Of a DNA stretch of 61,197 nucleotides, positions 8,024 through 17,603 are shown in pieces (the stretch's first letter is position 1; each line of letters begins with the position of its first letter). This stretch comes from Desulfobulbaceae bacterium (GTDB taxonomy: Bacteria; Desulfobacterota; Desulfobulbia; Desulfobulbales; Desulfobulbaceae): positions 1 to 61,197 of the forward strand of contig JAMJFO010000014.1 of the NCBI GenBank assembly GCA_023544645.1. Direction: 5' to 3'. Under the pieces are notes generated by a model. It saw nothing but the letters and a program-made list of their open reading frames with translations, had not been told where the DNA came from and made no database searches. Made by a program: the position numbers and the translations under genes.

Positions 8024-11000
8024 TCAATCCTCATGTCGGTTTCGTTTTATTCTTTCCTGGCCCTGCAGGACAAGTCCGTAAATGACCGGCAGAACCAGCA
8101 GGCTCAACACGGTGACCGAAACCATCCCTCCCACCATGGGAGCAGCGATCCGCTGCATCACCTCGGAACCGGTGCCTGATCCCCACATGATGGGCAGGAG
8201 TCCGGCAATAATGGCCGTGGCGGTCATAATAATGGGCCTGACGCGCTCAGATGTGCCGTACAGGACGGCCTCCATTATTTCCTCACTGCCAAGGATTTTT
8301 TTCCCTGCCCTGCGCACCTCCAGCTCCTGATCGATAAAGGTCAGGACCAGGACCCCGATTTCCGCAGCCACTCCGGCCAGGGCGATAAATCCGACGGCGA
8401 CGGCCACCGAAAAATTGAATTCCAGCAGGTAAATAAGCCAGATACCGCCGATCAGCCCGAAGGGAATGGACAACATCACCACCAGCGGCTCAGTGAAATT
8501 GCGGAAATTGAAGTTCAGCAGGAGAAAAATCACCAAAAGGGTTGTGGGCAAAACGATGCGCAGCCGTTTCGCGGCCCTCTCCATATATTCAAACTGGCCG
8601 GACCAGCTGAGGGTATAACCGGGAGGCATCTGCACCTGACTGTCAACCGCTTCTTGGGCCTCCGCGACATAGCCGCCGATATCCGAAGTCCTGATATCCA
8701 CATAGACCCAGGCTGTTGCCCTGGCATCTTCAGTTTTAATTACCGGCGGTCCCCGGCGCAGCTCGATGGCGGCCACCATGCCCAGAGGAATATGGGCGCC
8801 GGTCGGGGTGGGGATCAGCACCCGCTTCAACTGCTCGGGATTGTCACGTAATTCACGGGGATACCGCACGTTGATCGGATATCGCTCCTGTCCCTCGACT
8901 GTCCGCGAAACATTCATCCCTCCTATGGCGGTCTGGATCACATTCTGGACATCTCCGACAGTGAGGCCGTAGCGGGAAGCTTCTTCCCGATCGATATCAA
9001 AATCAAGGAAATATCCTCCTGCCGCCTTATCGCCGAAGGCCGACAATGTTTCCGGCAGCTGTTTCAAGGTCTGTTCTATATCGTTTGCCAACTGTTCCAG
9101 CACCTTGAGATCCGGGCCGCTCACCTTCACTCCCACCGGGGTCTTGATGCCTGTGGACAGCATGTCTATACGGGTCTTGATCGGCATGGTCCAGGCATTG
9201 GCCAGGCCGGGAAAGCGGATAGCCCTGTCCATCTCGCTCATGAGTTCCTTGGTTGTCTTTTCCGGATCGGGCCACAGCTCTCTGGGCTTGAGGCGGATGG
9301 TGGTCTCAAGCATGGACAGAGGGGCTGGATCGGTGGCCGTTTCAGCCCTTCCGGCCTTACCGAACACGGTGCTTACTTCGGGAAAAGTGGCCAGGATCTT
9401 GTCGGTCTGCTGCAGGAGTTCTTTGGCCTTGGTGATGGACAGTCCGGGGTAGGTGGTCGGCATGTACAGTATATCGCCTTCATCCAGGGGCGGCATGAAT
9501 TCCGAACCGAGCCGCTGGAGGGGGTATACGGTGCAGGCAAGGAGAATGATCGCCAGCAGCAGGGTCAGCCAGCGCCACCTGATGACCAGGTGCAATACCG
9601 GTTTATGAAAAAAATGCAGGATCCTGTTTACCGGATTTTTGGCCTCGGGAAGTATCCGCCCCCGGATAAAATACCCCATCAGGACCGGCACCAGGGTGAT
9701 GGCCAGAAAGGCCGAGGCGCCCATGGCATAGGTTTTGGTAAAGGCCAGAGGTGAAAACATTCGCCCCTCCTGGGCCTGCAGGGTAAATACCGGCAGAAAG
9801 GAAACGGTAATGATGAGCAGGGAGAAAAACAGGGCGGGCCCCACTTCATGCGAGGCGATTCGTATCGCTTCCCACCGTTCGTCGTTGGTCAGTTTTTCAC
9901 CCGCTTTCCTTGCCGCGGCCTGTTCCAGTTTTTTGTGGGCATTTTCAATCATGACGATAGCCCCGTCCACCATCGCCCCGATGGCAATGGCGATGCCGCC
10001 CAGGGACATGATATTGGCATTGATCCCCTGCCAGTTCATGATGATGAAGGCGGAGAGGATGCCGATGGGCAGAGTAAGGATCGCCACCAGGGCTGAACGG
10101 GCGTGGAGCAGGAAAATGATACAGATGATACTCACCACAATGGATTCTTCCAGGAGCTTCTCCCTGAGATTGTGCACTGCTCTTTCAATCAGCGCTCCCC
10201 GGTCATAGACCGTGACGATTTCCACCCCCTCCGGCAACCCTTTTTCCAGTTCGTCAAGTTTGTGCCGGACCCGTTCAATGGTTGACAGGGCGTTCTCGCC
10301 GAATCGCATGACCACGATGCCGCCGACCACCTCCCCCTCCCCGTCCAGTTCGGCCAGTCCCCGGCGCAGCTCCGGACCGATCTGGATATGCGCCACATCC
10401 CTGAGCCGGATCGGGGTGCCGTTTTTGTCAACGCCGACCGGAATAACCTTTAAATCTTCCAGTGATTTAATATACCCCAGGCCGCGCACCATATACTCGG
10501 TTTCCGCCATTTCAATGATCTTGCCCCCTACCTCCATGTTGGAATGGATGATAGCGCTTTTCACCTTGGAGAGGGGGATATTGAGCATCCGGAGGGCATT
10601 GGGATCGACTTCAACCTGGTACTGCTTGACAAACCCGCCGATGGCGGCGACCTCGGCAACCCCCTTGACCGTCTGCAACGGATAGCGAAGATACCAGTCC
10701 TGGATGGAGCGAAGCTGCGCCAGATCATGCGTTCCGGTTCGATCAATCAGGGCGTATTCGTAAATCCAGCCGACCCCCGTGGCATCCGGGCCAAGCTCCG
10801 GCGACACCCCATCCGGCAGCCGGGAGCGCACATAGTTGAGATACTCAAGAACCCTGGTCCTGGCCCAGTACATATCCGTATCGTCTTCGAATATAATATA
10901 GACAAAGGAGAGTCCGAAAAATGAATAGCCGCGCACTATTTTTGTATTCGGCACCGAGAGCATGGCCGTGGTCAGCGGATAGGTGACTTGGTCTTCAACC

Positions 11001-11203
11001 ACCTGGGGCGCCTGCCCCGGATAATTGGTAAGAATCACCACCTGCACATCTGAAAGATCGGGAATCGCGTCCATGGCGATATTTTTTATTGACCAGATCC
11101 CGGCGGCAATCAGGACAAAGGTGGTGATAAGCACCAGCGATTTGTTGGACAGAGAGAGATCGATTATTTTTTTAAGCACCGGAACCTCACTCAAGATTCT
11201 CAA
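8024..11203 (-). CDS. cusA: Heavy-metal RND efflux pump, CusA type
   Basis: The 1059-residue protein is a full-length inner-membrane proton-driven RND transporter of the heavy-metal (CzcA/CusA) subfamily. The signature SLGGIAIAIGAMVDGAIVMIENAHK contains the membrane aspartate of the proton relay. The three methionines that form the Cu(I)/Ag(I) site in CusA appear to be kept: in LLYMPTT-like ILYMPTTYPGLS, in APLSMLETTI and in TRIDMLSTGIKTPVG. Monovalent copper/silver rather than zinc/cobalt is therefore the likely substrate. It overlaps the adaptor gene by 17 bases and works with it and the TolC-type channel to carry metal from the periplasm across the outer membrane. Twelve membrane helices are expected, with large periplasmic loops after helices 1 and 7. 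Confidence 0.95.
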   Translation of the reverse strand: MRILSEVPVLKKIIDLSLSNKSLVLITTFVLIAAGIWSIKNIAMDAIPDLSDVQVVILTNYPGQAPQVVEDQVTYPLTTAMLSVPNTKIVRGYSFFGLSFVYIIFEDDTDMYWARTRVLEYLNYVRSRLPDGVSPELGPDATGVGWIYEYALIDRTGTHDLAQLRSIQDWYLRYPLQTVKGVAEVAAIGGFVKQYQVEVDPNALRMLNIPLSKVKSAIIHSNMEVGGKIIEMAETEYMVRGLGYIKSLEDLKVIPVGVDKNGTPIRLRDVAHIQIGPELRRGLAELDGEGEVVGGIVVMRFGENALSTIERVRHKLDELEKGLPEGVEIVTVYDRGALIERAVHNLREKLLEESIVVSIICIIFLLHARSALVAILTLPIGILSAFIIMNWQGINANIMSLGGIAIAIGAMVDGAIVMIENAHKKLEQAAARKAGEKLTNDERWEAIRIASHEVGPALFFSLLIITVSFLPVFTLQAQEGRMFSPLAFTKTYAMGASAFLAITLVPVLMGYFIRGRILPEAKNPVNRILHFFHKPVLHLVIRWRWLTLLLAIILLACTVYPLQRLGSEFMPPLDEGDILYMPTTYPGLSITKAKELLQQTDKILATFPEVSTVFGKAGRAETATDPAPLSMLETTIRLKPRELWPDPEKTTKELMSEMDRAIRFPGLANAWTMPIKTRIDMLSTGIKTPVGVKVSGPDLKVLEQLANDIEQTLKQLPETLSAFGDKAAGGYFLDFDIDREEASRYGLTVGDVQNVIQTAIGGMNVSRTVEGQERYPINVRYPRELRDNPEQLKRVLIPTPTGAHIPLGMVAAIELRRGPPVIKTEDARATAWVYVDIRTSDIGGYVAEAQEAVDSQVQMPPGYTLSWSGQFEYMERAAKRLRIVLPTTLLVIFLLLNFNFRNFTEPLVVMLSIPFGLIGGIWLIYLLEFNFSVAVAVGFIALAGVAAEIGVLVLTFIDQELEVRRAGKKILGSEEIMEAVLYGTSERVRPIIMTATAIIAGLLPIMWGSGTGSEVMQRIAAPMVGGMVSVTVLSLLVLPVIYGLVLQGQERIKRNRHED

Positions 11204-12593
11204 GGGTCATATCCGACATATCCAGCTCTTCTTCCATATTCTCGAGCGACATGCCCGACATGTCCATATCGTCAGCCCCGGCCGGTTCCTCTTCCGGTGC
11301 GGAAGGGCCTGACTGCTGTGCCATCATTTTGGCGGTCGCCTCCCGCAGCTTGGATTCGGAGTCGATCAGGAACTGGCTTGAAGTCACCACCCGCTCGCCC
11401 TCTTCCACTCCGGCGAGAATCTGGGTCAGGCCGGATGCGGTTACGCCGATCTCCACCTCCCTCGGTTCGAATTTGCCTTTGCCGCGGCTGATAAAAACGA
11501 TCTCCCGCTCACCCGAGCGAACAACTGCCTCAGCAGGGATGACCACCGCTTCAACGTCCCTGCCCGCCTTGATGATCACATCGCCGAACATGTCGGGTTT
11601 CAGTAATCCTTCCCGGTTATCGAACTCCAGGCGCACTTTTACCGTGCGTGTTTCCTTATCCATGTAGGGATAAATATAGTCCAGCTTGCCGGTAAAAATA
11701 CGGCCGGGAACCCCTGCCAGCGTCATCTCCGCCGGATCGTTCTCCTCAATCCAGGGAAGTTCGAACTCATAGACATCAACATACGCCCATACCCGGGAAA
11801 GATCGGCCAGTGTATACATTTGGGTCCGGGGCGCCACCTTGTCCCCTTCGCGGATGTTTACGGCCAGAACGATCCCGGCATAGGGAGAGTGAATGTGGAG
11901 GCTTTTTTTCACCACGTGCTCCTCAATCAGCTCCTTGAGCTGATGGGGCGGCACATCCAGATATTCCAGCCGCTTCCTGGAGCTTTCCACCAACTCTTCG
12001 GCCCCCTTGCTGATATCTTCAATGGGACTGTTCTTGAGCGCTTCATAATTGTTGACGGCAATCAGATACTCCTGCTGGCCGGCCACCAGCTGGGGAGAAT
12101 AAATAGACAGCAATATTTCATCCTCTTTGACTCTCTGCCCGGTTTTTTTAACATACAGCTCTTCAATCCACCCCTCGACCTTGGGGTGGACGCGGTACAG
12201 CAGTTCTTCATCATAGGCTACCCGACCCACCGACCGGATCTCTCTGTTCAACACCTGCTTCTGCGCGACTGCCGTCCTGACCCCGATATTCTGCTCAACC
12301 ACCGGATCAATGGTCACTGTGCCGGCCGGTTCCCCGGCGGACCGGTCATCATCGGCATAGACGGGGATATAATCCATGCCCATCTCGTCCTTGGCCGGCC
12401 CGGGAGAGGTGATCGCCGGATTCATCGGATTGCGGTAAAACAGAACTTCAGGCTCACCCTCTGTGCTTTCGGTTTTCTCAACAGGGGCGGCAGGCTGCTG
12501 TTTATCGGAGGAAGCATACCAGTATCCGCCGGCCAGCCCTGCCAGCAAGGCGAGCACAATCAAAAATGGCACTACAGCTTTCTGTTTTTTCAC
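11187..12593 (-). CDS. cusB: RND efflux periplasmic adaptor, CusB type
   Basis: The 468-residue membrane fusion protein is anchored by an N-terminal hydrophobic segment (8-27). Residues ~49-80 are a heavy-metal-binding domain (EVLFYRNPMNPAITSPGPA, then EMGMDYIPVY), as found in CusB-family adaptors. Lipoyl/barrel-sandwich and alpha-hairpin regions follow (GWIEELYVKKTGQRVKEDE, SPQLVAGQQEYL). The C-terminal tail is rich in Asp and Met (DDMDMSGMSLENM, then ELDMSDMTLENLE), which could bind or hand over Cu(I). The last codons of the adaptor overlap the start of cusA, so the two are translationally coupled. It also overlaps the TolC-type gene by four bases. Confidence 0.94.
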   Translation of the reverse strand: MKKQKAVVPFLIVLALLAGLAGGYWYASSDKQQPAAPVEKTESTEGEPEVLFYRNPMNPAITSPGPAKDEMGMDYIPVYADDDRSAGEPAGTVTIDPVVEQNIGVRTAVAQKQVLNREIRSVGRVAYDEELLYRVHPKVEGWIEELYVKKTGQRVKEDEILLSIYSPQLVAGQQEYLIAVNNYEALKNSPIEDISKGAEELVESSRKRLEYLDVPPHQLKELIEEHVVKKSLHIHSPYAGIVLAVNIREGDKVAPRTQMYTLADLSRVWAYVDVYEFELPWIEENDPAEMTLAGVPGRIFTGKLDYIYPYMDKETRTVKVRLEFDNREGLLKPDMFGDVIIKAGRDVEAVVIPAEAVVRSGEREIVFISRGKGKFEPREVEIGVTASGLTQILAGVEEGERVVTSSQFLIDSESKLREATAKMMAQQSGPSAPEEEPAGADDMDMSGMSLENMEEELDMSDMTLENLE

Positions 12594-13885
12594 TGATCAA
12601 TGGCCTCCTCGCCAATAGCCGCTGCCAGGCGGGCTAATGCCTGATTGGCGCTGCTGAATGCTTTCCAGTATCGTGTTTCATAATTGTACAGGGAGGTCTG
12701 GGCCTGCAGCAGATTCAAAAAATCCACCTTGTTGACCTGATAACCGGCCAGCATGGAATCCAGGGTCTGCCTGGCCTGAGGAATGATGCCGCCATCCAGC
12801 AGTTCCATCTCCTCCTGATTTTTCCGGTAATCGCTGAATGCTGTCGCCACCCTGGCCATTATGGCATTTTCAGCGCTTTTTAATTTGTCGGTCTGCTGAA
12901 AAGCCTCGTGCCTGCTCTGGCTGACCGCTCTTTCCTTCTCTGCCCGGTTAAAAAAAGGCAGGTTCATGGTCAACCCCACGGTGGCAAAATCCGCCCGGTC
13001 CGAACCATTGGGATTTTCTCCCTCCCTGTATCCGTAGGTGGCGCCGGCCATGAAGTCGGGCGAGTATTTCATTTCCGCCAGACTGACCCGCCTTTCGGCG
13101 GCAGCAGCCTTGCTGCTCATATCCTGTATTTTGGGGCTGGCGCGCAGTGCGCGGTCAAACAACTGATCCAGGGCGGGAATTTCGGGAAAATCGACTTTGT
13201 CAATCCGGGGGAGGACTACTCCGGTATCCGCCTGCCGGTTCAGGAGGGTGTTCAGACGGATGATTTCATTCCGGCGCATGTTTTCCAGGGAAATACGGGC
13301 ATCCAGCAGTCTGGAGAGCTCCAGCCGGGCAAGGAGGACTTCCTGCTGCAGACCGCTGCCGACCTCGTATTTGGTCTGGGCGATGGAATTGAGCTGCCGG
13401 TACAATTCCTGATTCCGCTCCACTGTCTCCAGGGCCCGGTCAAGATAATAGATATTCCACCACACCGATTTCACGTCCTGGATCAGCAGCAACCGCTCCT
13501 CGGCTAAAGCAAAATCCGCCGCGCTGCTCTCCAGTTCGGCAATCTGCCGGCGCAAGGCCAGCTTTCCCGGAAAAGGAAGGGCCTGGGTAAGGGACACCTG
13601 CAGCTGGGTCATTGCTTCCTGATCAATGGCAAAGGTGTCCATCGGAAAGTTGGCGGCCCGGAGCGTCAACTGTGGATCAGCAAGCGACCCCTGCTGTTCC
13701 GGCATCTCCGCCATGGCAAGAGCCCGCGCCTTTACCGCCGAAAGATCGGGGTTGTTGCGTAAAGCCAGGCTGACAGCGTGCTCCAGGCTCAATGCCATGC
13801 CTGCATCATCGGCTGCAGCAGGAGCAGAACACCAAACCAACAGGCACACTGCCCAGGCCGCCACAACTCTCATCACACCGGGCAT
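12590..13885 (-). CDS. TolC-family outer-membrane efflux channel (CusC role)
   Basis: The longest frame opens at 13954, but the start at 13885 is preferred: it has GGGAG eight bases upstream and gives a proper signal peptide (MPGVMRVVAAWAVCLLVW..., cut at AAA-DD). That makes 431 residues, normal for the family. The protein has two long coiled-coil-rich repeats typical of outer-membrane efflux proteins, with the phrases LSLEHAVSLALRNNPDL, LTQALPFPGKLALRRQ and NLPFFNRAEKERAV. It supplies the outer-membrane exit duct for the CusBA complex. It lies 70 bases behind the histidine kinase gene and overlaps cusB by four bases. Confidence 0.93.
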   Translation of the reverse strand: MPGVMRVVAAWAVCLLVWCSAPAAADDAGMALSLEHAVSLALRNNPDLSAVKARALAMAEMPEQQGSLADPQLTLRAANFPMDTFAIDQEAMTQLQVSLTQALPFPGKLALRRQIAELESSAADFALAEERLLLIQDVKSVWWNIYYLDRALETVERNQELYRQLNSIAQTKYEVGSGLQQEVLLARLELSRLLDARISLENMRRNEIIRLNTLLNRQADTGVVLPRIDKVDFPEIPALDQLFDRALRASPKIQDMSSKAAAAERRVSLAEMKYSPDFMAGATYGYREGENPNGSDRADFATVGLTMNLPFFNRAEKERAVSQSRHEAFQQTDKLKSAENAIMARVATAFSDYRKNQEEMELLDGGIIPQARQTLDSMLAGYQVNKVDFLNLLQAQTSLYNYETRYWKAFSSANQALARLAAAIGEEAIDQ

Positions 13886-13955
13886 ATCACATCTCCCTTC
13901 CACAGGTATAAAAAACATTCCGGTCATGTCCTGTAATTCCCGCTTCCCAGCCAAC

Positions 13956-15026
13956 TCATTCCCTGGTCAACTGTGAATCGCCCTGCCCGCGGAAAACGGC
14001 CGCAACCGGATCCTGGGCAAGGGATTTACCCGCAGGCTCCCGCGGGACCGTTATAATGAATTCCGCGCCATTTCCCAGGGTGCTTTTTACTTTGATATCC
14101 CCACCCAAATCGTGGAGTGATTTGCGGCAACCGGCCAGGGCCAGCCCATGTCCATCCGGCTTGGTGGTAAAAAAAGGCGTAAATATCTTTTCCAGATGCT
14201 CGGGCTTGATTCCCGGCCCCTGATCCCTGATCGATACCGTACAATACTCGCCGCCCCGCCGAGAGGAGAAGCCAATGGTATCGCCGCTGCCTGACACCTC
14301 CATCGCGTTCTGAATTATCTTATCAAGCACCCAGCTGATCTTGTCCGGGTCTATCCAGGAGGGGCATCCCTCGGGATCAAGGCTGGTTTTAAGAATGATC
14401 CCTTTTTCCAGCGCTTCCTTTTCAAAGAATTTTACCCGATCCAGAACAACAACATTCAAGTCGTGTGAAAAAATTCTTCCTTTTTCAGGTTTTGCATAGG
14501 AGGACAGGATATCGACCATTTTATCCAGCCTTCCCAGTTCGGCTTCATAATCACGGTCATACTCATCCTGCTTGAGGCCTCCGGCCCTGCCGAACATGCT
14601 TTTCATTGCAGAGAGGATCTGCTTCATTTCATGAGATACCGCGGATGCAGCTCTCCCGAGAATTATCACATTATTGTCGGTCATTCTTTTTTTCTGCAGT
14701 TCTTTCTCCCTGTCCGCCAGCCAGCCGAGAATCGTGCCGATCAGGATAAAGACAAAAACCTGGGGAATGACCGTAACCATTCCGACATGGCCGCTCGTAT
14801 ATGCCAGGATGTACGACGCATACAAAAAACCGACAAGCAGGGAGACCATAAATCCCGCATTCATGCCGAACCAGAAAGCGCTCAGCAGAATCGGCAGAAA
14901 ATACAGCTCCCTGTGCAGAACATGCAGAGCCATGTTATTCCCGGAAGAGCCCAAGTGCAGAATCGTGATGATTATGACCAGCGCGCCGATCAGGATTTTT
15001 TTTGAAAAAGAAGTTACTTTTTTCAT
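13956..15026 (-). CDS. Membrane sensor histidine kinase next to the copper efflux genes
   Basis: The 356-residue protein has about four N-terminal membrane helices (residues ~10-103) with almost no periplasmic loop, then a short coiled linker. The phosphoacceptor His132 lies in a reduced H-box (SAVSHEMKQILSAMK). The ATPase domain has an N-box (IIQNAMEV), a G1 box DQGPGIKPEHLEKIF, an F-box FTPFFTTKPDGHG, and a G2 region HGLALAGCRKSLHDLGG. It resembles NtrB/ZraS-like kinases. No response regulator gene is adjacent; the only regulator in the window is the NtrC-type protein at 51564-52922, a possible but unproven partner. The position suggests that it controls, and is co-transcribed with, the efflux operon. 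Confidence 0.88.
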   Translation of the reverse strand: MKKVTSFSKKILIGALVIIITILHLGSSGNNMALHVLHRELYFLPILLSAFWFGMNAGFMVSLLVGFLYASYILAYTSGHVGMVTVIPQVFVFILIGTILGWLADREKELQKKRMTDNNVIILGRAASAVSHEMKQILSAMKSMFGRAGGLKQDEYDRDYEAELGRLDKMVDILSSYAKPEKGRIFSHDLNVVVLDRVKFFEKEALEKGIILKTSLDPEGCPSWIDPDKISWVLDKIIQNAMEVSGSGDTIGFSSRRGGEYCTVSIRDQGPGIKPEHLEKIFTPFFTTKPDGHGLALAGCRKSLHDLGGDIKVKSTLGNGAEFIITVPREPAGKSLAQDPVAAVFRGQGDSQLTRE

Positions 15027-15211
15027 GTTGCCTATCCTTCTTCATCAGCAGGTATAATTCAATCCCTTCTCAAAGGAAAAGGAAAAAACACTCGAATATT
15101 CTTACCGATGCAAAAAGCGCACCGGAAAATATTAAGCAGAGAAAAATTGAATAAAACAGACCCATTCACTGCCATTATGATTGCAGGGCGAATTATTTTC
15201 GAAATTTCTTC

Positions 15212-15239
15212 TTGACATACCCACCTGTTTTTTTATACA
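15212..15239 (+). promoter_or_regulatory. Sigma-70 type promoter of the Rrf2-cydAB operon
   Basis: TTGACA (15212-15217), a 16-base spacer and TATACA (15234-15239) lie about 47 bases before the Rrf2 start. The -35 is perfect and the -10 matches four of six bases. Rrf2-type regulators often repress their own promoter, so an operator may overlap, but I cannot define one. Confidence 0.6.
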
Positions 15240-15285
15240 AGACAACAAACATCTTATTTATCCTTATTAAAGGTTCTCTTTTTTT

Positions 15286-15783
15286 ATGCGACTAACACGG
15301 GCTGCAGAATACGCCATACGCTGCATCATCTACCTGGCAAAGCAGGGCCGGGGAGTACTGGCCAACAAGAACGACATTGCCGAACGGGCAGAAATACCTC
15401 CGCACTTCCTGGCCAAAATCGGCCAGGATCTGGCAAAGGCCGGATTGATAGAAATCAGGCAGGGCGCCAAAGGAGGTTTTGTGCTGGTGAAAGAACCCCG
15501 GGACATCACCCTGCTCGAGGTCGTGGAAACCATGATCGGGGAAATCTACCTGAACGACTGCGTGGCCAGACCCAGCGGCTGCAATGCCCTCAGCGCCTGC
15601 GGGGTGCATCAGGTATGGATCAGGGCCCGCAATCAACTGCGCGACACCCTGCGCCAGGCAACTTTTGACAAGCTCATCAAGAAAAAAATCTGTATACCGG
15701 TATCGGACGTGAAAAATCTGACCGGTCTAAACAACACCAGGGGCCGGGACAATTCCCCGGAACCTGTCAAAAACCTGCCATAG
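15286..15783 (+). CDS. Rrf2-family transcriptional regulator with three Fe-S ligand cysteines
   Basis: The 165-residue protein begins with the standard winged-helix of Rrf2 proteins (MRLTRAAEYAIRCIIYLA; DIAERAEIPPHFLAKIGQDL as recognition region; GAKGGFVL as wing). Cys92, Cys99 and Cys105 (NDCVARPSGCNALSACGVHQVW) match the three-cysteine cluster site of IscR/NsrR-type proteins, so it probably senses oxygen, NO or iron-sulphur status through an Fe-S cluster. It is the first gene of the cytochrome bd operon, 12 bases before the DUF4492 gene, which suggests control of the oxidase by oxygen or nitrosative stress. The start has a modest AAAGG site. Confidence 0.93.
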   Translation: MRLTRAAEYAIRCIIYLAKQGRGVLANKNDIAERAEIPPHFLAKIGQDLAKAGLIEIRQGAKGGFVLVKEPRDITLLEVVETMIGEIYLNDCVARPSGCNALSACGVHQVWIRARNQLRDTLRQATFDKLIKKKICIPVSDVKNLTGLNNTRGRDNSPEPVKNLP

Positions 15784-15795
15784 GTCCATCGCGCC

Positions 15796-16041
15796 ATGGA
15801 ACAGTCAACGGTTAAACAACCTGCCCTGATATTGCGGATCTTCAGATTGTATGTTGACGGCTTCCGCAGCATGACTGTTGGCCGCACCCTGTGGAAAGTG
15901 ATCATCATCAAACTGATCATAATGTTCGGCGTGCTCAAGCTTTTTTTCTTTCCCGATTTTCTGCAAACCAATTTTACAAACGATGCCCAGCGGGCGGATT
16001 ATGTCCTGGAACAGATAACCCGCCATGCCCGTGGGCAATGA
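15796..16041 (+). CDS. DUF4492 small membrane protein of the cytochrome bd operon
   Basis: The 81-residue protein has one hydrophobic segment (IIIKLIIMFGVLKLFFF, ~36-52) and the phrases RIFRLYVDGFRSMTVGRTLW and LKLFFFPDFL that mark DUF4492. Proteins of this family are repeatedly encoded just before cydA in other bacteria, so a role in assembly or function of the bd oxidase is likely, but no biochemical role is known to me. Its stop codon lies 25 bases before the cydA start. Confidence 0.85.
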   Translation: MEQSTVKQPALILRIFRLYVDGFRSMTVGRTLWKVIIIKLIIMFGVLKLFFFPDFLQTNFTNDAQRADYVLEQITRHARGQ

Positions 16042-16066
16042 AACACCATCAAGGAGGCAAGAGGAT

Positions 16067-17602
16067 ATGATTGAAAATGTGGATCTGACAATGGTCAATT
16101 GGGCCCGGGCCCAGTTTGCCCTGACTGCCATGTATCACTGGATTTTTGTCCCGTTGACACTTGGATTGGCCTGGCTTTGCGCCTTTTATGAAACAATTTA
16201 TGTTAAAACCGGCAATGAACAGTGGAAGAACCTGACCAAATTCTGGATGAAACTGTTCGGCATCAACTTTGCCATCGGAGTTGCCACCGGCATCATTCTC
16301 GAGTTCGAGTTCGGCACCAACTGGTCCAACTACTCCTGGATGGTCGGCGACATTTTCGGGGCGCCTCTGGCCATTGAAGGGATCGTCGCTTTCTTCCTGG
16401 AAGCCACGTTTTTTGCCGTTATGTTTTTTGGCTGGGACCGGGTCTCCAAACGATTCCACCTGTTCTCAACCTGGATGGTGGCCGTGGGCGCCAATCTTTC
16501 AGCCCTGTGGATTCTCGTGGCCAACGCCTGGATGCAGTACCCGGTCGGCCAGGCATTCAATCCCGACAGCGCCCGCTTTGAAATGCAGAACATCATGGAA
16601 GTCATTCTTTCACCGATCGCCATTTCCAAATTCACCCACGCAACTAGCTCATCCATGCTGTTTGCCTCCCTTTTCGTGATCTCGGTGACGTCCTGGTTTC
16701 TTCTCAAGGGACGGCATATCAAAATGGCCAAGCGGTCAATCATTGTTGCCGCGGTATTCGGCATCCTTTCCTCGGCCATGACCTTCTTTACCGGCGATGA
16801 GCATGCCTATGAAAGTGCCCAGCTTCAACCCATGAAACTGGCCGCTTTTGAGGGACTGTATGACGGCAAGAGAGGAGCTGAACTGGTGGCAATCGGCATC
16901 CTGAACAGCAACAAACAGCCCGGCGACTCCCAGGACCCCTTCAGCCTTGCCGTCAAGGTGCCCGGGCTGCTCTCGATTCTGGCCAACCGCTCTCCCGGCA
17001 CCTTTGTTCCGGGCATCAATGACCTGGTGTACGGCAACGCGGAAGAAAACATCATGGGCGTTACCGAGAAAATGGAAAGGGGCAGGCTGGCCGTTGAAAA
17101 CCTTGCCCGCTACAAAGCGGCGAAAAAAGACGGAGCGCAGGATCACGCCACCGCCGCTCTTGCCGTATTCAATGACAACAAGGAGTATCTGGGCTACGGC
17201 TATCTGGACAAACCGGAGGACGCGGTCCCTCCCGTGGGCCTGACCTTCTACAGTTTTCACATCATGGTCATCCTGGGCACCCTTTTTCCCCTGGTTTTCA
17301 TGGCCTACCTGTTTTTCATCTACAAGGACACCCTGGCCAGGCAACGCTGGCTCCTGGTTCCCGGCACGATCATGTTTTTTCTGGGCTTTATCGCTTCCCA
17401 GGCAGGATGGATAGTGGCCGAGGTCGGACGTCAGCCCTGGGCCATTCAGGACCTTCTACCTGTTACGATCGCCCGGTCAAATCTGACCACCGGCACGGTG
17501 CAGGCAACATTCTTTATGTTCCTGGCGCTTTTTACCCTTCTGCTTCTCGTCGAAATCAAAATCATGTTGAAACAGATCTCAATCGGACCGGAGGAAAACT
17601 GA
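16067..17602 (+). CDS. cydA: Cytochrome bd quinol oxidase subunit I
   Basis: The start at 16067 is chosen because AAGGAGG lies about 10 bases upstream and the protein then begins MIENVDLTMVNWARAQF, as in other CydA proteins; the frame stays open upstream to 16025. The 511-residue product has the haem ligand histidine in MYHW (His24), the second axial His in KFTHATSSS, the methionine in SFHIMVILG, the quinol loop motif QLQPMKLAAFEG, and the conserved GRQPW. About nine membrane helices are expected. It holds haems b558, b595 and d and reduces O2 to water with quinol, giving oxygen tolerance or microaerobic respiration. Confidence 0.97.
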   Translation: MIENVDLTMVNWARAQFALTAMYHWIFVPLTLGLAWLCAFYETIYVKTGNEQWKNLTKFWMKLFGINFAIGVATGIILEFEFGTNWSNYSWMVGDIFGAPLAIEGIVAFFLEATFFAVMFFGWDRVSKRFHLFSTWMVAVGANLSALWILVANAWMQYPVGQAFNPDSARFEMQNIMEVILSPIAISKFTHATSSSMLFASLFVISVTSWFLLKGRHIKMAKRSIIVAAVFGILSSAMTFFTGDEHAYESAQLQPMKLAAFEGLYDGKRGAELVAIGILNSNKQPGDSQDPFSLAVKVPGLLSILANRSPGTFVPGINDLVYGNAEENIMGVTEKMERGRLAVENLARYKAAKKDGAQDHATAALAVFNDNKEYLGYGYLDKPEDAVPPVGLTFYSFHIMVILGTLFPLVFMAYLFFIYKDTLARQRWLLVPGTIMFFLGFIASQAGWIVAEVGRQPWAIQDLLPVTIARSNLTTGTVQATFFMFLALFTLLLLVEIKIMLKQISIGPEEN

Positions 17603-17603
17603 T

